DNA from: Streptomyces sp. ST2-7A
GTDB lineage: Bacteria > Actinomycetota > Actinomycetes > Streptomycetales > Streptomycetaceae
Direction: 5' to 3'
Assembly (NCBI RefSeq): GCF_021390475.1
Contig: NZ_JAJUWS010000009.1
Coordinates: 92,946 to 156,945 of the forward strand
DNA: 64,000 bases
The notes under the pieces are model-generated. The model searched no databases. It was not told where the DNA came from and was given only the letters and a program-made list of their open reading frames with translations. The number at the start of each line of letters is the position of its first letter. Position 1 is the first letter of the stretch. The translations under genes were made by a program, and so were the position numbers. Shown here piece after piece: positions 16,801 to 25,264 of the stretch.

Positions 16801-18386
16801 GTGCCATCGAGGTGTGGTTGGACATCGTGGTGCCGGTTCTCGTGACCGGGCTGCTGGCCCGCGCGCTATGGGCCGTCGTCGCGGTCGAGGCCAGTGCGCG
16901 GTGGCTGCTGGCCGCCCCCGCGCACCGCCCAGCCGACAGGGACGGACAGGCGCCGTGGCTGGTGGTGCTGCTGCCCATGCTCCGCGAACAGACTGTCGCC
17001 GCCGAGTCGATCGCGGCGTTCACCGGACTCGACTACCCCGCCGGCCGCGCGGCTGCCGTGGCCATCACCACCGAACGCGAGCACACGGCCCACGCCCGGC
17101 ACTGCGGGTGTCTGCCGGAGCTCGCCGCGCTGCCCACGCTGACCGCAGCCGAGCTGCGGGGCCTGTTCCCCGCCTCGCGCTGCCGGCCCGTTGCCGAGAC
17201 CGTGAATGCCGCCCCGCGCGGCGAACGTCTGGTGGTGCTGACCAAGCTGTTCGACGTCGAGCCGAGCACCGCCGACATCGTGACCACCCTGACCGCCGGC
17301 CGCCTGGAAGGGCTGCCGCTGGTGCATCTGCACCAGCCCGATGTCGGCGGCCGAAAGCCCGGGCAGCTCAACTTCGCCCTCGACCGCCTGCCCGACGCAC
17401 TCGGGCCGCTCGGCTGGCGCGAGGACGCCCACGCCCGCGACACCTTCGTCCTGGTCTACGACGCCGACGCAGTCCCCGACCGGGCCACCCTGACCGCCTT
17501 CGCCGACGCCGCAGCCGAACACCATTCGTCTACCGGCCGGATGCCGGCACTGATCCAGCAACAGCGGCTCCCGCTGCTGGCCCGCCGTCCCTTCCCGCGC
17601 GGCCCTGTCGGCCTGCTGCTGACCGGGGAGTGGGTCTACCAGCTGCGCCGTTCCCTCGGCATCGAGCTCGCCCGCGTACGCCTCCACCAGTGGCTCACCC
17701 GCTCCCGGGTCCCGGAGCCGGCCCGGATGTGGCTGCGGCCGATGGTCTACGCCGTCGGTTGCGGCATGGCGGTCCACCTCCCCGCCCTGCGCCGGCTCAG
17801 CGGCTTCCCCGAACCGATGGAAGACCTCGGCACCGGACACCGCCTCTCCCTCCTCGGCGCCGACCTCGCCCCGTCCGCCGCCCTGGTTCTGGACGAGCCC
17901 TACACCGACACCACCGGAGTCACCAACCTTCACGCGCTCGCGTTCACCGCCTCCGCCCGCCCCGACCGCCATGCTCGAGCCGTCGCCCACCTGCCCGGCG
18001 GCCTCTCCCGCCCGGCCAGGTACGCCCTGATGCTGCGGGAGTGGGCTGACCAATCCGCCTGGCTCCTCGGCGCCCCGCTGCTGGCCGTCGTCATGGCCGG
18101 CGCATGGTGGGCCGGTCCCCTGTGGGCCGGGATCGCCGTCGTCGCTGTTCTGCTGCACGGTCCCGTCACCACCGCCCGGCTGCTCACCCTGGCACCGGTG
18201 CTGCACCGTCGCCTCACCCCACCCACCACCATCGGGCCGCCACCGCGCTCTGCCGCGGCGGCGCGGCCGATTGCACTGGTGGCGGCCAGCCCTCTCCAGC
18301 CCTTCGTCCGACTGGCCGGGCCCTGGCGGCTGATCTGGGCCAAGGCCACCGGACGCCGCCTCGGCTTCGGTAAGACTGAACGCTGA
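16797..18386 (+). CDS. Membrane glycosyltransferase, family 2-like
   Basis: The 529-aa protein starts with a membrane segment (about 8-30). A GT-A domain follows, with VVLLPMLREQTVAAESI, a DxD-type site LVYDADAVPDR, and an acceptor/catalytic region MEDLGTGHRLSLLG, then EWADQS. Two hydrophobic segments follow near the C-terminus. This resembles processive or polyprenyl-phosphate-dependent GT2 enzymes. It closes the 4-bp-overlap chain that begins at 12718. The product may be an exported glycan or glycolipid. Confidence 0.85.
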   Translation: MSAIEVWLDIVVPVLVTGLLARALWAVVAVEASARWLLAAPAHRPADRDGQAPWLVVLLPMLREQTVAAESIAAFTGLDYPAGRAAAVAITTEREHTAHARHCGCLPELAALPTLTAAELRGLFPASRCRPVAETVNAAPRGERLVVLTKLFDVEPSTADIVTTLTAGRLEGLPLVHLHQPDVGGRKPGQLNFALDRLPDALGPLGWREDAHARDTFVLVYDADAVPDRATLTAFADAAAEHHSSTGRMPALIQQQRLPLLARRPFPRGPVGLLLTGEWVYQLRRSLGIELARVRLHQWLTRSRVPEPARMWLRPMVYAVGCGMAVHLPALRRLSGFPEPMEDLGTGHRLSLLGADLAPSAALVLDEPYTDTTGVTNLHALAFTASARPDRHARAVAHLPGGLSRPARYALMLREWADQSAWLLGAPLLAVVMAGAWWAGPLWAGIAVVAVLLHGPVTTARLLTLAPVLHRRLTPPTTIGPPPRSAAAARPIALVAASPLQPFVRLAGPWRLIWAKATGRRLGFGKTER

Positions 18387-18420
18387 ACACCAAACGCTCG
18401 ATCACACGTGGGAGCTTCCT

Positions 18421-18891
18421 GTGGCTGAACCCGTTATCGCGACCGTCCGCAACGCGGCCAAGGCCGTCGTCCTGAACGATGGCCGTGTCCTGCTCCAGCG
18501 CGCCCATTGGGAGGGCCAGGACTGCTACTTTCTGCCCGGCGGCGGCCAGCACCCCGGCGAGACCCTCGGCGTCACGGTCCGCCGAGAGGTCCGCGAGGAG
18601 ACCGGTCTGGACGTGACACCCGAGCGGCTGCTGTGGCTGCGCGAGTACATCGGCGCCAACCACGGCGGCGCCCCGGAGGACCACCGGGTCGAAGCGATCT
18701 TCCTGTGCCGACCCGAGGGCGATCCGGACAAGCTCGGCGGTCACGCCGAAGACGACGTGCAGACCGGCCTGGAATGGGTGGAGCTGGAGAAGGTGCCCGG
18801 CCTCAACCTGCTGCCCCACGGTCTGCGCCCCCTGATCGCCGACCTCGCCCACGGCGAGTCCCCCACCCGCTACCTTGGCGATCTCGCCTGA
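18421..18891 (+). CDS. NUDIX hydrolase
   Basis: The 156-aa protein carries a complete NUDIX box: G41 x5 E47 x7 REVREETGL (55-63). Three glycines precede it (LPGGGQHPGETLG). The start is GTG 18421, 34 bp after the glycosyltransferase stop, so it probably belongs to the same transcript. It should hydrolyse a nucleoside-diphosphate-linked compound. Proximity to glycosyltransferases suggests a sugar nucleotide, but this is inference. Confidence 0.9.
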   Translation: MAEPVIATVRNAAKAVVLNDGRVLLQRAHWEGQDCYFLPGGGQHPGETLGVTVRREVREETGLDVTPERLLWLREYIGANHGGAPEDHRVEAIFLCRPEGDPDKLGGHAEDDVQTGLEWVELEKVPGLNLLPHGLRPLIADLAHGESPTRYLGDLA

Positions 18892-18895
18892 CACC

Positions 18896-19678
18896 GTGGC
18901 CGGGATCGACGGTCGAGTCCCCCACGGCGCCACCGAAATCACCACCGGCTAGGTCAACCGCGTCTGGTACATCGGCGGACGCGAGCCGTATGTCCTCAAG
19001 CACTACAGCGACCCGGCCCGCGCCGCCAACGAGGCCGCCGCCCTCGCGCTCCTCACCCACCACCGCGCCCCCGGTCCCCGCCTGCTCGACGCCGACGTGA
19101 AGGGGCAGCCGGCCTGGACCGCGCAGAGCGCCGTCCAGGCACAACCCGTCCCCGCTGACCAGTTCCTGGATGACCTCGCCGGCCCGCTTGCCGCAGTCCA
19201 CGCCATCGGCGGAACCCACTTCGGGCGTCTTGCCGGAGCGGCCCGTCACCCCACCTGGTGCGTCTACCTCCACGACCGCCTGAATCTGTACACGACCACA
19301 GCACCCGATCTCGCTACCGTCGCTGCAGCCCTTCGCCGAGACCTCGACCGGGTGAACCTCGACATCGAGCCACGGCTGCTCCACCACGACCTTCAGCCCG
19401 GGCACCTCGTCCGCACCACGGGCGGTCTGCGGTTCCTGCTGGACTGGGAACTCGCCGCCTTCGGCGACCCGATCTCCGACCGAGCCCGTCTCGCCGTACG
19501 CCTACGCCTGCCGTCCCCGCAGGCCCTGCCCGCCCACAGGGCTACCCCAGCCGACCGGCAGCGCCTGGACCTGTACTGGCGCCTCCACCTCCTCGCCGAT
19601 GCGGCCCTGGCCACCGACCCGGCAGTCCGTGCTCACGCCCTGTCCTCACTGCTCGCCCACCCCGACCGTGCTTTATGA
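18896..19678 (+). pseudogene. Aminoglycoside-phosphotransferase-like kinase, interrupted by TAG
   Basis: From GTG 18896 the frame reads GATEITTG, then TAG 18950-18952, then VNRVWYIGGREPYVLKHYS and on to TGA 19676-19678. The fold is a small APH-like kinase, with a nucleotide lysine in VLKHY and a Brenner-type loop LLHHDLQPGHLV. A DWELAAFGDP segment carries the metal-binding aspartate. The TAG probably replaced CAG. Translation from internal GTG 19097 would give 193 aa lacking the nucleotide lysine. The gene follows the NUDIX gene by only 4 bp. Confidence 0.72.
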
Positions 19679-19775
19679 CCTGCAGAGGAACGGTAAGACG
19701 TGTCGCCCACCACGGGGAATCCAGGGCTTCCGCAAGGCCGCATATCGGAGCGGACCCGGCAGCGCGGGCCGCCGG

Positions 19776-20396
19776 TCAACGCAGGAAGGTGAACACGGCA
19801 GCGGCGATGGCGCCGAGGGCCGTTCCGCAGACGAGCTGGGCGAGGGTGTGTGCCTTCAGTACCCGCCGGGACCACCCGATCAGCAGGATGATCACCGCGG
19901 AGGGGAGAGCCTGCAAGCCGAAGACCAGCATGAGAATCATGACAGTGCCGCCCGCGACCGCGTTGTGCACCGAAATCTGCCACCAGACCGTGACCAGCAG
20001 GGTCGACGCGAGACCGACGAGCATGGCGATGACGAGGGCGGTGACATCGCCGGGTGCCCGGAGCGCGTAAAGCAGCGCGATGCCCACGGCGACGGAGAGA
20101 AGGCTGGCGGCGAGGGGCACGATGCGTTGCCTACGGATACGGATGTGTTTGTCCGTCAGCTGTCCGCGTCGCACGCCCAGCTGAATTATGGCGAGCGGGA
20201 GGACACCGCAGAAGAACGCGGCGAGCAGACCCCAGCCGAAGCCGGTAACGCTGTGGGTGCTGTGCCATCCCACGATGAGAAGCAGGGCGATCACCAGATT
20301 GGCAGGTGCGAGCACGTCCGTGACGAGCTTCGCCGCGCGCACGCGCGGAGGGGCCTCCGCATAGGACGGCGGGGCGGGGGGTGTGAACGTACTCAT
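19776..20396 (-). CDS. PAP2-like membrane protein with degenerate catalytic motif
   Basis: The 206-aa protein has about five membrane helices. Near the end ISVHNAVAGG and GWSRRVLKAHTLAQ resemble the PSGH and SRx5HxxxD motifs of PAP2 phosphatases. The final aspartate is glutamine and the PSG is changed, so catalysis is doubtful. ATG 20396 overlaps the stop of the upstream MAB_1171c-like gene. It forms the last gene of a module with an ImmA/IrrE peptidase and an XRE regulator. Confidence 0.72.
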   Translation of the reverse strand: MSTFTPPAPPSYAEAPPRVRAAKLVTDVLAPANLVIALLLIVGWHSTHSVTGFGWGLLAAFFCGVLPLAIIQLGVRRGQLTDKHIRIRRQRIVPLAASLLSVAVGIALLYALRAPGDVTALVIAMLVGLASTLLVTVWWQISVHNAVAGGTVMILMLVFGLQALPSAVIILLIGWSRRVLKAHTLAQLVCGTALGAIAAAVFTFLR

Positions 20397-21610
20397 CGCT
20401 GAGTCTCCAGCAGGGGGGAAGGGGCGGAAGGCTCCGTCGCGTCGACGAAGGCGCGGGTCAGATCGGAGTAAAAGGCTTCGGAGAGTTGGGTGAGAGCCCT
20501 TATCTCGCTGTGCAGATCGCGTCCACCGCCGGACGGTTGGTGGGGCTGCGGGGAGGAGCTTTCGCCGCGTAGGCGAGAACGCCGGGCCGAGGCTAGCCGG
20601 CAGGCTTCCGCCGCGGTCTCGGCCTGGGTACCGATGAGCCCGGCCGTCGCGACGTGCTCCCGCGCACGCGTCCGGACCTCGGGGGCCGCGTGATCATTGA
20701 GCGCGAGCGCGGCATCCCGGATCTCCACCGTTCGTCGGTACAGCCGGTTCTTGACGTGTCGTGGGTCGAGGTGCTCGGCGAGAGCGCTTCGCGGAGGATC
20801 GAGACGAATAGAGGGTACGGACTGTGTGAGGTCCTTCCACAACGGACGCAGACGGAACAGGTCCTGACGCTCCTTTCGCCATGACCTCAGCCTGTCGAGC
20901 ACCGGCAAGGTGCTTCCGACGACGATGAGGAAGAGCGCGGTCAGGAGCAGCAGCGTCGCCACCAGGTCGTCCTGGTCCCCGGGGAGAATCCCGTCCCCGC
21001 GGAACCGGGAGAACAGCGCCGCGATGCGGACAGCGGAGTAGAGAACACCGGCGGCGAGGCCTACGCCGATGATCCGTAGTCCCCAGCCGAGCATGCCGTT
21101 CCCCGACTCACGACCCCAGTGCCAGCAGACCTGTACGCCGGAGAGCAGGGAGACGCTCAAAAAGCCGAGAAAGATCACGGTGTAGGACAGAAGAGCGAGG
21201 TGCGCCGTGACATCCTGATAGATCGCCACGGTTTCGTAGGGTTGGAGCTTGGCAAAGAACAATGCCGACATGCTCACCGCGGTGCCCAGGGGGAGGGCGA
21301 CACGCAGTTTTCTCATCGCGGTAGTGCGATCGGTCTTTCCGGAGACGCCCTGAAGGAAGTCCAACAGTGCAGCCGATGCGAGTACTCCCCCGAAGAGATG
21401 TTTCAACAAGTAGGAGAGGTCGGTTATGCCAGTTATTTGGTCAAGGTACTTTCCCGGAGCGAGGCGCAGGGTCATCATCATGGAGAGACCGAGGAACGTC
21501 CACCACAGGGCGCGATTCCGCCGGTCTTTCCAGTCCTTGGTCGCTCGCCATGAAGTGGTGATCCACAGAAGGAAGGTGACGGTAATTTCGATGTTATGCA
21601 TGGGGGTCAC
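20393..21610 (-). CDS. MAB_1171c-family membrane protein
   Basis: The 405-aa protein has about seven predicted membrane helices in the first 230 residues. A soluble helical C-terminal half follows, with RHVKNRLYRRTVEIRDA and an EACRLASARR segment typical of the MAB_1171c family. In Streptomyces this family commonly follows XRE and ImmA/IrrE genes. Function is unknown; a membrane sensor or transporter feeding the regulator is possible. It overlaps both neighbours by 4 bp. Confidence 0.8.
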   Translation of the reverse strand: MTPMHNIEITVTFLLWITTSWRATKDWKDRRNRALWWTFLGLSMMMTLRLAPGKYLDQITGITDLSYLLKHLFGGVLASAALLDFLQGVSGKTDRTTAMRKLRVALPLGTAVSMSALFFAKLQPYETVAIYQDVTAHLALLSYTVIFLGFLSVSLLSGVQVCWHWGRESGNGMLGWGLRIIGVGLAAGVLYSAVRIAALFSRFRGDGILPGDQDDLVATLLLLTALFLIVVGSTLPVLDRLRSWRKERQDLFRLRPLWKDLTQSVPSIRLDPPRSALAEHLDPRHVKNRLYRRTVEIRDAALALNDHAAPEVRTRAREHVATAGLIGTQAETAAEACRLASARRSRLRGESSSPQPHQPSGGGRDLHSEIRALTQLSEAFYSDLTRAFVDATEPSAPSPLLETQR

Positions 21611-22170
21611 TCATAGCGAAGGGCGGAGTCGAGACGGTCGAGTTCGGGAGCCCGTCTCATCGGTGGTGGCTTGAGCATCGCCTGTCCTGCTATGCGGGTG
21701 GCGAGCTGCTCGGCCTCCCGTTCCTGCTGGGAACTGAAGCTTGACCTGCCCAGGACGTTCAGCACGGTTCCCGGGTCGATGCCGGTGAACAGGCCTGTGA
21801 GGTTCACCCCAAGGTCGGTGTCCCCACTCGCGGTCCTGTGCCCGAGGAGGATGTGGCCAAGCTCGTGCAGGACGATATGGTCCCGGTGAAGCGGGGAAGT
21901 TGACGCCTCATAGAAAATGAAGTCGGCGTGTTCGAACTCGATCCACAGGCCGCACAGTTCATTCTCCGAACCGGCGACACCCTCCACCGCTTCCAGGAAG
22001 AGCGGACGTCGGCGGTGCTCCGCCACCGCGTCGCAGAGACTTCTGACGTCAAACGGTGAGGGGATCTCGATGCCCGTCAGAGGGTCTCGAAGATCTTGAA
22101 TTCCGCGATCCGAAGACCGCGACCGTAGGCGTCGACCGATACGCAACGGTGCTCCCGAGTGGTGCTGCAT
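21607..22170 (-). CDS. ImmA/IrrE-type metallopeptidase
   Basis: The 187-aa protein contains the zinc site HELGH (102-106) in HRDHIVLHELGHILLGH. A downstream SSQQEREAEQLATRI segment supplies the third ligand glutamate. ImmA/IrrE peptidases cleave XRE-type repressors; in ICEBs1, ImmA cleaves ImmR to start excision and transfer. Here the gene lies 230 bp downstream of the XRE regulator on the same strand and upstream of two coupled membrane-protein genes. A signal-responsive switch for the element is a reasonable inference. Confidence 0.88.
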   Translation of the reverse strand: MQHHSGAPLRIGRRLRSRSSDRGIQDLRDPLTGIEIPSPFDVRSLCDAVAEHRRRPLFLEAVEGVAGSENELCGLWIEFEHADFIFYEASTSPLHRDHIVLHELGHILLGHRTASGDTDLGVNLTGLFTGIDPGTVLNVLGRSSFSSQQEREAEQLATRIAGQAMLKPPPMRRAPELDRLDSALRYE

Positions 22171-22401
22171 GCGAGTGGATAAGGATCACCGGCTCGGTGA
22201 TGTACAGATCCAACATCCTAGATGCATCTCGTGTGCGAATTCGAATACTCGGCATGACCTTGACCACAGAGGGCGATGGGGGGGGAGTCACCCATGCGTT
22301 ACGGAATGAGTCAGCTGCCCCGGGTTCTCCGCTCGGCTGAATGCCACGGGAGGTGCGTGCTTCCGCGTTCCCGATTCGTGAACTCGGCCTGGGCGACGCG
22401 A

Positions 22402-22851
22402 CTATGGGCGATTTTCGGGTGACGGCTTCCCGTCGTTGAGGCCCTCCAGGTCGCGTGCTCTCTCGATGAAGCCCTCGATGAGTTTGAGGGTCTCCGGGGA
22501 GAGGTCACTCGCCCGCATCGCGACGGAGCGTACGCGACTGTCACGCATGGTTGCCAACATCGACAGCTCGGCGTCGATGCGGCGGGACGCCTCCTCGTCG
22601 AAGAAGTAGGAGGGGGAGACCCCGAAGAAGCCCGCCAGGGCTTCCAGGTGCTTCATTGTCGGGTTGTCCCGCTTGCCGGTGCGGAGCTGCCAGATGTAGC
22701 TCGCCGACATCGGAGGGCCGCCCCGTTCCCGGATGCCCGCCTCGACCTCCTTGTAGGAGTACGAACCACGGCCGGCCGGGTGGATCGCGGCGAAGAGGTG
22801 ATCGATCTTCTCCGCGAGGGAGCGCCTCGGTGCTTGCTGTCCTTCGCTCAT
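22402..22851 (-). CDS. XRE-family repressor (EspR/ImmR-like)
   Basis: The 149-aa protein has an N-terminal helix-turn-helix ending in SASYIWQLRTGKRDNPTMKH and ALAGFFGVSPSYFFDEE, characteristic of EspR-like actinobacterial regulators. A short helical C-terminus follows. ATG 22851 (MSEGQQAPRR) is preferred over the longer frame because conserved sequence begins there. It is divergent from the replication/mobilisation operon. Two copies of CATCAnnTGATG and a related site lie in the shared promoter region, so it is the likely element repressor and ImmA target. Confidence 0.86.
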   Translation of the reverse strand: MSEGQQAPRRSLAEKIDHLFAAIHPAGRGSYSYKEVEAGIRERGGPPMSASYIWQLRTGKRDNPTMKHLEALAGFFGVSPSYFFDEEASRRIDAELSMLATMRDSRVRSVAMRASDLSPETLKLIEGFIERARDLEGLNDGKPSPENRP

Positions 22852-22898
22852 GGCGGGTGCTCCCTCCGTTCGTCCGGCGTCGTCACCCCGAGGGTGTC

Positions 22899-23006
22899 CA
22901 TCAACTGATGGAAACGATACATGCCTGCGCGCGGACGGCATGTCTTCACCAGTTGACAGAGGTCATCTTCTTCAGCCTATGGTCGTGCCGTCACCATCAA
23001 CTGATG
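22899..23006. promoter_or_regulatory. Operator set for the divergent repressor promoter region
   Basis: CATCAACTGATG, a palindrome of the form CATCAnnTGATG, occurs at 22899-22910 and again at 22995-23006. Both are followed by two variable bases and AACG. Between them lies a related site in the opposite sense, CACCAGTTGACA, covering 22947-22958. The sites bracket the plus-strand promoter and lie between the repressor and the replication operon. They are therefore good operator candidates. Confidence 0.65.
22953..22984 (+). promoter_or_regulatory. Promoter of the replication/mobilisation operon
   Basis: A perfect TTGACA -35 box at 22953-22958 is followed after 17-19 bases by CCTATGGT, a workable -10. 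The -35 overlaps the middle operator half-site, so repressor binding would block it. The predicted transcript begins about 200 nt before ATG 23182, leaving room for the structured leader. Confidence 0.5.
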
Positions 23007-23048
23007 CGAACGCCACCGGGTGGAGAGCGTCGGTATGGGGCGGAGGAT

Positions 23049-23155
23049 CCGGTGTCTGGGGCTGGCACCCCAGACACCGGGCCGCGCCTCGATGGGGCAC
23101 GGATCCACAACCGGAGCGGTCCGGCCGGCCTTTTCGACGAGAACAGCCGCACCGC
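23049..23155 (+). ncRNA. Structured leader of the replication operon, copy 1 of an ICE leader motif
   Basis: Two hairpins are visible. Hairpin A, 23049-23080, has a perfect 13-bp stem (CCGGTGTCTGGGG) and a 6-nt loop. Hairpin B, 23116-23155, pairs GCGGTCCGGC with GCCGCACCGC (9 of 10) around a 20-nt apical part containing GGCCTTTTCGACGAGAAC. That apical part can itself pair TTTTC with GAGAA. The same 18-nt apical sequence recurs on a different stem upstream of the transfer operon (49868-49913, minus). It ends 26 nt before the start codon, so a regulatory RNA or protein-binding role is likely. Confidence 0.55.
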
Positions 23156-23181
23156 CCCACCTACAAAGAGGGGATTCTCGC

Positions 23182-23526
23182 ATGTCCCAACGCCCGAAGG
23201 AATCGGCGGACGACCCGGAGCACGGGCGAGCCGGAACCGAACGTCGGCAGCAGCTCATCCGTGCGCTCGTCGACATGCTGCCCGCAGCCGTCGCGATCCG
23301 CGTCACCCAGCGAGCCCCGGGGCTCGCCTGGCCCACCCCGTTCGCCCGCGCGTACGACCGGCATGGTCGCTCCCTGGACATGACCCGGACCCAGCGCATC
23401 TGCGCCGCCCGCTGGATCATGCGCGGTTTCGCGGAGCTCGACTGGACCGAGGCGCACGACCTCGATCTCACCACCGGGACCCTTCGCCGCGCCGTGGACG
23501 CCATCGACCACGACGGAGGCGAGTGA
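23182..23526 (+). CDS. Small ICE protein, 114 aa, unknown
   Basis: ATG 23182 follows GAGGGG at a suitable distance and is the first gene after the structured leader. The protein is soluble. It has a basic N-terminal third, a TRTQRICAARWIMRGFAELD helix and an acidic end. I do not recognise a domain; it does not look like a standard excisionase. Its place directly before the replication genes suggests a role in early element functions. The stop is 2 bp before the next ATG. Confidence 0.75.
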   Translation: MSQRPKESADDPEHGRAGTERRQQLIRALVDMLPAAVAIRVTQRAPGLAWPTPFARAYDRHGRSLDMTRTQRICAARWIMRGFAELDWTEAHDLDLTTGTLRRAVDAIDHDGGE

Positions 23527-23528
23527 GC

Positions 23529-24461
23529 ATGGCCAGGATCCGGACCATCAAACCCGAGGCCTTCGCCTCGGAATCGCTCGCCCAGGTGAGCGTGCACGCC
23601 GAACGAACTTTCTTCGGACTCCTCACCCAGGCCGACGACCAGGGCCGCTTCCGGGACCAGCCCGCGGTTCTCGCCGGACTGCTGTGGTCGCTGCGGCCCG
23701 AGCACGGCGCCCTGGAGGTCGAGGATGACCTGACGCAGCTGGCCGCCGCGGGGCTCATCTGTCGCTACGCGGACGACGACGGCAAGCGGTACCTGCACAT
23801 CGTCACCTGGCGGCGGCACCAGAAGATCAACCGGCCCAGCGGGGTACGTCACCCTCCCTGCCCACTGCACGAACTCCTCCAGGTGTCACCCGCCGGGAGC
23901 GGTGCTGTCCTCGCCTCCGGTGAACCCTCCATGAGCGCGCAGGGAGGACTCCTCGATGCCGCGTGTGTTCCGCCGGGAGCTTCGGCCATGCGGGAAAGCG
24001 CAGGTGGGAACGGTCTCCCCCATCACTCAGTGAGCCGTCCCGGAGGGCACCGCGAGCCCTCGATGACGACTCCCGGTCCGGATCGTGGATCTGGGAACAG
24101 GGAACAGGGATCTCTCCCTTCGGGGGACGACGGCCCCCCGGCGGACACCTCCGCCGGACAACTCATCGCCGAGTACACCGCATCGTGCGAGCACCGCCCG
24201 CCGCGCAGCGTTCTGGACCGGCTCGGCCGGGAGACGGCCAAGCTCCTCGCGGAGGGGATCACCGCCTCCCACGTCCGTGCCGGACTGGCGCTGCACCGGG
24301 CCAAAGGCCTGCACCCGAGCACGCTTCCGAGCCTGGTCCACGAGGCCATGAACGCCAGGCCCGGACGTTTGGGGCGGCCGGACGCACGGCCTACAGTGCC
24401 CGGTCACCGGCCCTGGACCAACCCCGCCAACCCTGTCGCCGCCTACGCCGAGGAGCTGTGA
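23529..24461 (+). CDS. Phage-type replication initiator / DnaD-DnaT-like protein
   Basis: The 310-aa protein opens with MARIRTIKPEAFASESLA, then LTQADDQGRFRDQPAVLA and a winged-helix-like LAAAGLICRYADDDGKRYL. This is the N-terminal domain of phage replisome organisers. A disordered linker rich in Gly/Pro follows, then a helical C-terminal domain (RHLGR-type helices around AKLLAEGITASHVRAGLALH). Together with the DnaC-like gene that overlaps its stop, it probably loads a helicase for element replication after excision or transfer. Confidence 0.8.
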   Translation: MARIRTIKPEAFASESLAQVSVHAERTFFGLLTQADDQGRFRDQPAVLAGLLWSLRPEHGALEVEDDLTQLAAAGLICRYADDDGKRYLHIVTWRRHQKINRPSGVRHPPCPLHELLQVSPAGSGAVLASGEPSMSAQGGLLDAACVPPGASAMRESAGGNGLPHHSVSRPGGHREPSMTTPGPDRGSGNREQGSLPSGDDGPPADTSAGQLIAEYTASCEHRPPRSVLDRLGRETAKLLAEGITASHVRAGLALHRAKGLHPSTLPSLVHEAMNARPGRLGRPDARPTVPGHRPWTNPANPVAAYAEEL

Positions 24462-25165
24462 TGAGCGAGAGCCATGCCCAGCCCGTCGGCAAACTCGCCC
24501 ACAGGGTCGCCCGGATCCTGGCGGCCCGGGGCATCGACCCCACGATTCCGCCGACCGAGGCCGCCGAGCCCAGGCCGGCCCTCGTCGCCGCCGAGGCACG
24601 CATCCCGGCTCGATACCGGGGCGCCGTGGCCGGCCACCCGACGGTCACGGCCTGGGTGCGCGACATCGCCGCCGGCGGACGACCCGGCCCCGGCGGGATG
24701 CCGGGGATCGCGAAGGGCCGATCGCTCCTGATCCTGGGCACCACCGGTACCGGGAAGACGCACGAGGCATACGGGGCCGTCCGCTCGCTGCTGATCGCCG
24801 GGGTCCGGCTGCGGTGGAAGGCGACGACCGCCGCCGACCTGTACGCCGAGTTGCGGCCCCGCCCCGGCCACGACACCGAGCGGGAACTGATGGACGCGGC
24901 GCGCTGCCCGCTCCTGATCCTCGACGACCTGGGTGCCGCCCGGAGCAGCGAATGGACCGAGGAGATCACGATGCGGCTGATCAACCGCCGCTACAACGAG
25001 ATGCTCCCCACCCTGATCACCTCCAACCTCGGCCCGGCCGACCTGCGCGACCAACTCGGGGACCGGATCGCCTCCCGCCTGGCGGAGATGACCGAGCGGG
25101 TCATCCTCGACGGCCCCGACCGCAGACGTGCCCTCGCCTCCGAGCGCCGTCACACCGCGGCCTGA
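24461..25165 (+). CDS. DnaC-like helicase-loader ATPase
   Basis: The 234-aa AAA+ protein has Walker A GTTGTGKT (93-100), Walker B LLILDDLGA (around 144-152), a sensor-like LPTLITSNLGP segment and an arginine-rich end (RIASRLAEMTERV). This matches DnaC/IstB-type helicase loaders. Its ATG overlaps the stop of the replication initiator-like gene. It is likely to load the host replicative helicase on element DNA. Confidence 0.9.
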   Translation: MSESHAQPVGKLAHRVARILAARGIDPTIPPTEAAEPRPALVAAEARIPARYRGAVAGHPTVTAWVRDIAAGGRPGPGGMPGIAKGRSLLILGTTGTGKTHEAYGAVRSLLIAGVRLRWKATTAADLYAELRPRPGHDTERELMDAARCPLLILDDLGAARSSEWTEEITMRLINRRYNEMLPTLITSNLGPADLRDQLGDRIASRLAEMTERVILDGPDRRRALASERRHTAA

Positions 25166-25213
25166 ACCCCCCTCTTCGCCACGGGCCACCGTCCACGGCC
25201 CTCTCTGCACCAC

Positions 25214-25247
25214 CCCCGGGGCCTCCGCCTGCCCGAGTGCCCCGGGG
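25214..25247. terminator. GC-rich hairpin between dnaC-like and whiB-like genes
   Basis: CCCCGGGGC (25214-25222) pairs with GCCCCGGGG (25239-25247) across a 16-nt loop, just before the ribosome-binding site of the WhiB gene. There is no T tract. It may slow or partly end transcription, or shape the WhiB leader. Confidence 0.35.
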
Positions 25248-25264
25248 CCGAACGGAGACATCCC

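Noticed and set aside
23182..23526. Excisionase assignment for the first gene of the replication operon
   Set aside because: The protein lacks the winged-helix pattern of excisionases and no integrase accompanies it.
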